DNA from: Collimonas sp. OK307
GTDB taxonomy: Bacteria; Pseudomonadota; Gammaproteobacteria; Burkholderiales; Burkholderiaceae_D
DNA length: 64,000 nt
Direction of reading: 5' to 3'
Assembly (NCBI RefSeq): GCF_900113705.1
Contig: NZ_FOQI01000003.1
Coordinates: 242,979-306,978 of the forward strand
How positions within the stretch are numbered: the first letter of the stretch is position 1; each line of letters begins with the position of its first letter. Made by a program: the position numbers and the translations under genes. Positions 62,240 through 64,000 of the stretch are shown here, piece after piece. Under the pieces are notes generated by a model. The model was not told the DNA's origin and did no database searches. It saw only the letters and a program-made list of their open reading frames with translations.

Positions 62240-64000
62240 TTACTTGGTGACTGCGGCCTCAGCCTCATGCCCGGCTTGCCCTTGCAGCAGCTTCAGTTGC
62301 TGCTCGGTAAAACGGCTGAACTGCTTCTGCCATTCGGAAGGCTGGCTGACCGGCATTACCTGCACTGCCGTGACCTTGTATTCCGGACAATTGGTGGCCC
62401 AGTCGGAATTATCGGTGGTGATGACATTGGCGCCCGACTCAGGGAAATGGAAGGTGGTATACACCACACCCGGCTGCACCCGCTCGGTCACCGTTGCGCG
62501 CAATACGGTCTGTCCTGCACGCGATTCAATGCCGACCCAATCGTCTTCCTTGATGCCTCGGTCTTCGGCGTCGTGCGGATGGATCTCCAGCCGGTCTTCG
62601 CTATGCCACTCGACGTTCTCCGTACGCCGGGTCTGGGCACCGACATTATATTGCGACAAGATCCGGCCGGTAGTCAGGATCAACGGGAATTTCGGTGTCA
62701 CCTTTTCATCGGTAGCGAAATATTGGGTATTGATGAACTTGCCCTTGCCGCGCACGAACTCATTGATGTGCATGATCGGCGTGCCTTCGGGTGCCGCGTC
62801 ATTGCATGGCCACTGCAGGCTGCCAGCCTGTTCCAGCTTGGCATAGCTGACGCCGCGGAAGGTAGGTGTCAGCGCGGCGATTTCATCCATGATTTGAGAA
62901 GGATGCTGGTAATCCATCGGATAGCCAAGAGCCGCGGACAAGGCGACAGTGACTTCCCAATCCGACTTGCCGCCCTTGGCCGGCATCACTTTTCGTACGC
63001 GAGAGATACGTCGTTCCGCGTTGGTGAAAGTGCCATCCTTCTCCAGGAACGACGATCCGGGCAGGAACACGTGTGCATATTTAGCGGTCTCGTTGAGGAA
63101 CAGATCCTGCACCACGATGCATTCCATCGCAGCCAGCGCAGCGGTGACGTGCTGCGTATTCGGGTCCGACTGCACGATGTCTTCACCTTCGCAATACAAG
63201 CCCATGAAACTGCCATCCATGGCGGCGTCGAACATGTTCGGAATCCGCAAACCCGGCTCGGGGCTCAAGGTGACGCCCCAGGCTTGTTCGAACTCGCCGC
63301 GCACAGTGCTATCAGAAACATGCCGGTAGCCGGGTAATTCGTGCGGGAATGAACCCATGTCGCAAGAACCCTGGACATTGTTCTGGCCGCGCAGCGGATT
63401 GACGCCGACGCCTTCGCGGCCGACATTCCCGGTCGCCATCGCCAGGTTGGCGATACCGATCACCATGGTCGAACCTTGCGCATGCTCGGTCACGCCGAGG
63501 CCGTAGTAGATGGCGCCGTTGCCGGCGGTGGCAAACAAACGTGCCGCACCGCGCAACTGGTCTGCGGGGACGCCAATGACATCAGCCATCATTTCCGGCG
63601 AATTCTCCGGCCGCAGCACGAATTCCTTCCAGTCGGCATAGGATTGCTGGTCGCATCGTTCCGCGACGAAATCTTCCTTCTGCAAACCTTCTGACAGGAT
63701 CACGTGCGCCAACGCAGTGATCAAGGCGACGTTGGTGCCGGGCCGCAGTTTGAGATGGTAATCGGCCTGCACATGTGGCGACTTCACCATTTCAGTAGTG
63801 CGCGGATCGATCACGATCAGCTTGGCGCCCTGGCGCAGGCGGCGTTTCATCTGTGAAGCAAACACCGGATGCGCGGCAACCGGATTGGCGCCGATGACCA
63901 TGATCACATCCGACTTCATCACAGAATCGAAAGTCTGGGTGCCGGCTGATTCGCCCAGCGTTTGCTTCAAACCGTAGCCGGTAGGCGAATGGCAGACACG
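62240..64000 (-). CDS. fdsA: NAD-dependent formate dehydrogenase alpha subunit, C-terminal part (5' end outside window)
   Basis: FdsA is the molybdenum and iron-sulfur subunit that oxidises formate to CO2; FdsB and FdsG pass electrons to NAD. The frame is open to the window edge; 586 residues of an expected ~950-1000 are present. The first residues, RVCHSPTGYG, hold the cysteine (codon 63992-63994) equivalent to the Mo-ligating selenocysteine of E. coli FdhF, with the adjacent catalytic histidine. The bis-MGD-binding blocks MKSDVIMVIGANPVAAHP and GQNNVQGSCDMG, and a C-terminal dinucleotide-binding domain, are intact. The order fdsA-fdhD-fdsD matches the end of an fdsGBACD operon. Confidence 0.95.
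   Translation of the reverse strand, partial: RVCHSPTGYGLKQTLGESAGTQTFDSVMKSDVIMVIGANPVAAHPVFASQMKRRLRQGAKLIVIDPRTTEMVKSPHVQADYHLKLRPGTNVALITALAHVILSEGLQKEDFVAERCDQQSYADWKEFVLRPENSPEMMADVIGVPADQLRGAARLFATAGNGAIYYGLGVTEHAQGSTMVIGIANLAMATGNVGREGVGVNPLRGQNNVQGSCDMGSFPHELPGYRHVSDSTVRGEFEQAWGVTLSPEPGLRIPNMFDAAMDGSFMGLYCEGEDIVQSDPNTQHVTAALAAMECIVVQDLFLNETAKYAHVFLPGSSFLEKDGTFTNAERRISRVRKVMPAKGGKSDWEVTVALSAALGYPMDYQHPSQIMDEIAALTPTFRGVSYAKLEQAGSLQWPCNDAAPEGTPIMHINEFVRGKGKFINTQYFATDEKVTPKFPLILTTGRILSQYNVGAQTRRTENVEWHSEDRLEIHPHDAEDRGIKEDDWVGIESRAGQTVLRATVTERVQPGVVYTTFHFPESGANVITTDNSDWATNCPEYKVTAVQVMPVSQPSEWQKQFSRFTEQQLKLLQGQAGHEAEAAVTK

Overview
The window reads as chromosomal DNA of a betaproteobacterium of the order Burkholderiales, most like the Oxalobacteraceae (Collimonas/Herbaspirillum/Janthinobacterium type). 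Reasons: the rpsU-yqeY-dnaG-rpoD-tRNA macromolecular-synthesis block, an fds-type NAD-linked formate dehydrogenase, an E. coli-type GshA, a small tryptophan-rich membrane protein of the kind common in Burkholderiales, and 6S RNA placed after zapA. This assignment rests on gene content only. No phage, plasmid, insertion sequence or CRISPR array was seen.

Layout. 1-8.2 kb: the 3' end of rng (RNase G), then a lipopolysaccharide core/O-antigen locus of two convergent arms. A GT8+GT9 glycosyltransferase pair lies on the + strand; a tightly packed - strand operon of O-antigen ligase, msbA, GT9 and GT8 faces it. 8.3-18.5 kb: housekeeping genes (dnaE, trhO, a flavodoxin-like quinone reductase with a divergent LysR regulator, gluQ, rhlE, tsaD). 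18.6-25.6 kb: an ECF sigma factor with a zinc-binding anti-sigma candidate, ybiB, a CPA2-type antiporter translationally coupled to a YbdK-type glutamate-cysteine ligase, a BaiN/HI0933-like flavoprotein and a lone Wzz-like protein. 25.7-31.6 kb: rpsU, yqeY, dnaG, rpoD and a CAU-anticodon tRNA, probably tRNA-Ile2.

31.6-39.1 kb is the most accessory-looking stretch: a transporter remnant, a large lipoprotein metalloprotease with IPT/TIG-like repeats, an unrecognised 326-residue protein, an FtsK/SpoIIIE translocase and a decayed autotransporter barrel. 39.1-45.3 kb: ohr and ohrR, gshA, folD and an M3 oligopeptidase. 45.3-49.1 kb: a DUF4124/glutaredoxin-like protein, holC, dadA and an Lrp-type regulator.

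49.2-53.3 kb holds three tandem paralogous genes for LivJ/LivK-type periplasmic amino-acid-binding proteins. No permease or ATPase genes are near. Each gene has its own ribosome binding site, and all three upstream regions carry the same 31-bp element with fixed internal spacing. This is the most interesting unexplained signal in the window. 53.4-59.7 kb: a cytochrome c, the tryptophan-rich protein, a LysR regulator, lgt, matB, an EVE-domain protein, 6S RNA (ssrS), zapA with a coiled-coil partner gene, and a short FUSC-like membrane protein. 59.9-64 kb: a secreted beta-propeller lactonase-like protein, then the end of an fds operon (fdsA, fdhD/fdsC, fdsD). fdsA is cut by the window edge almost exactly at its molybdenum-ligand cysteine.
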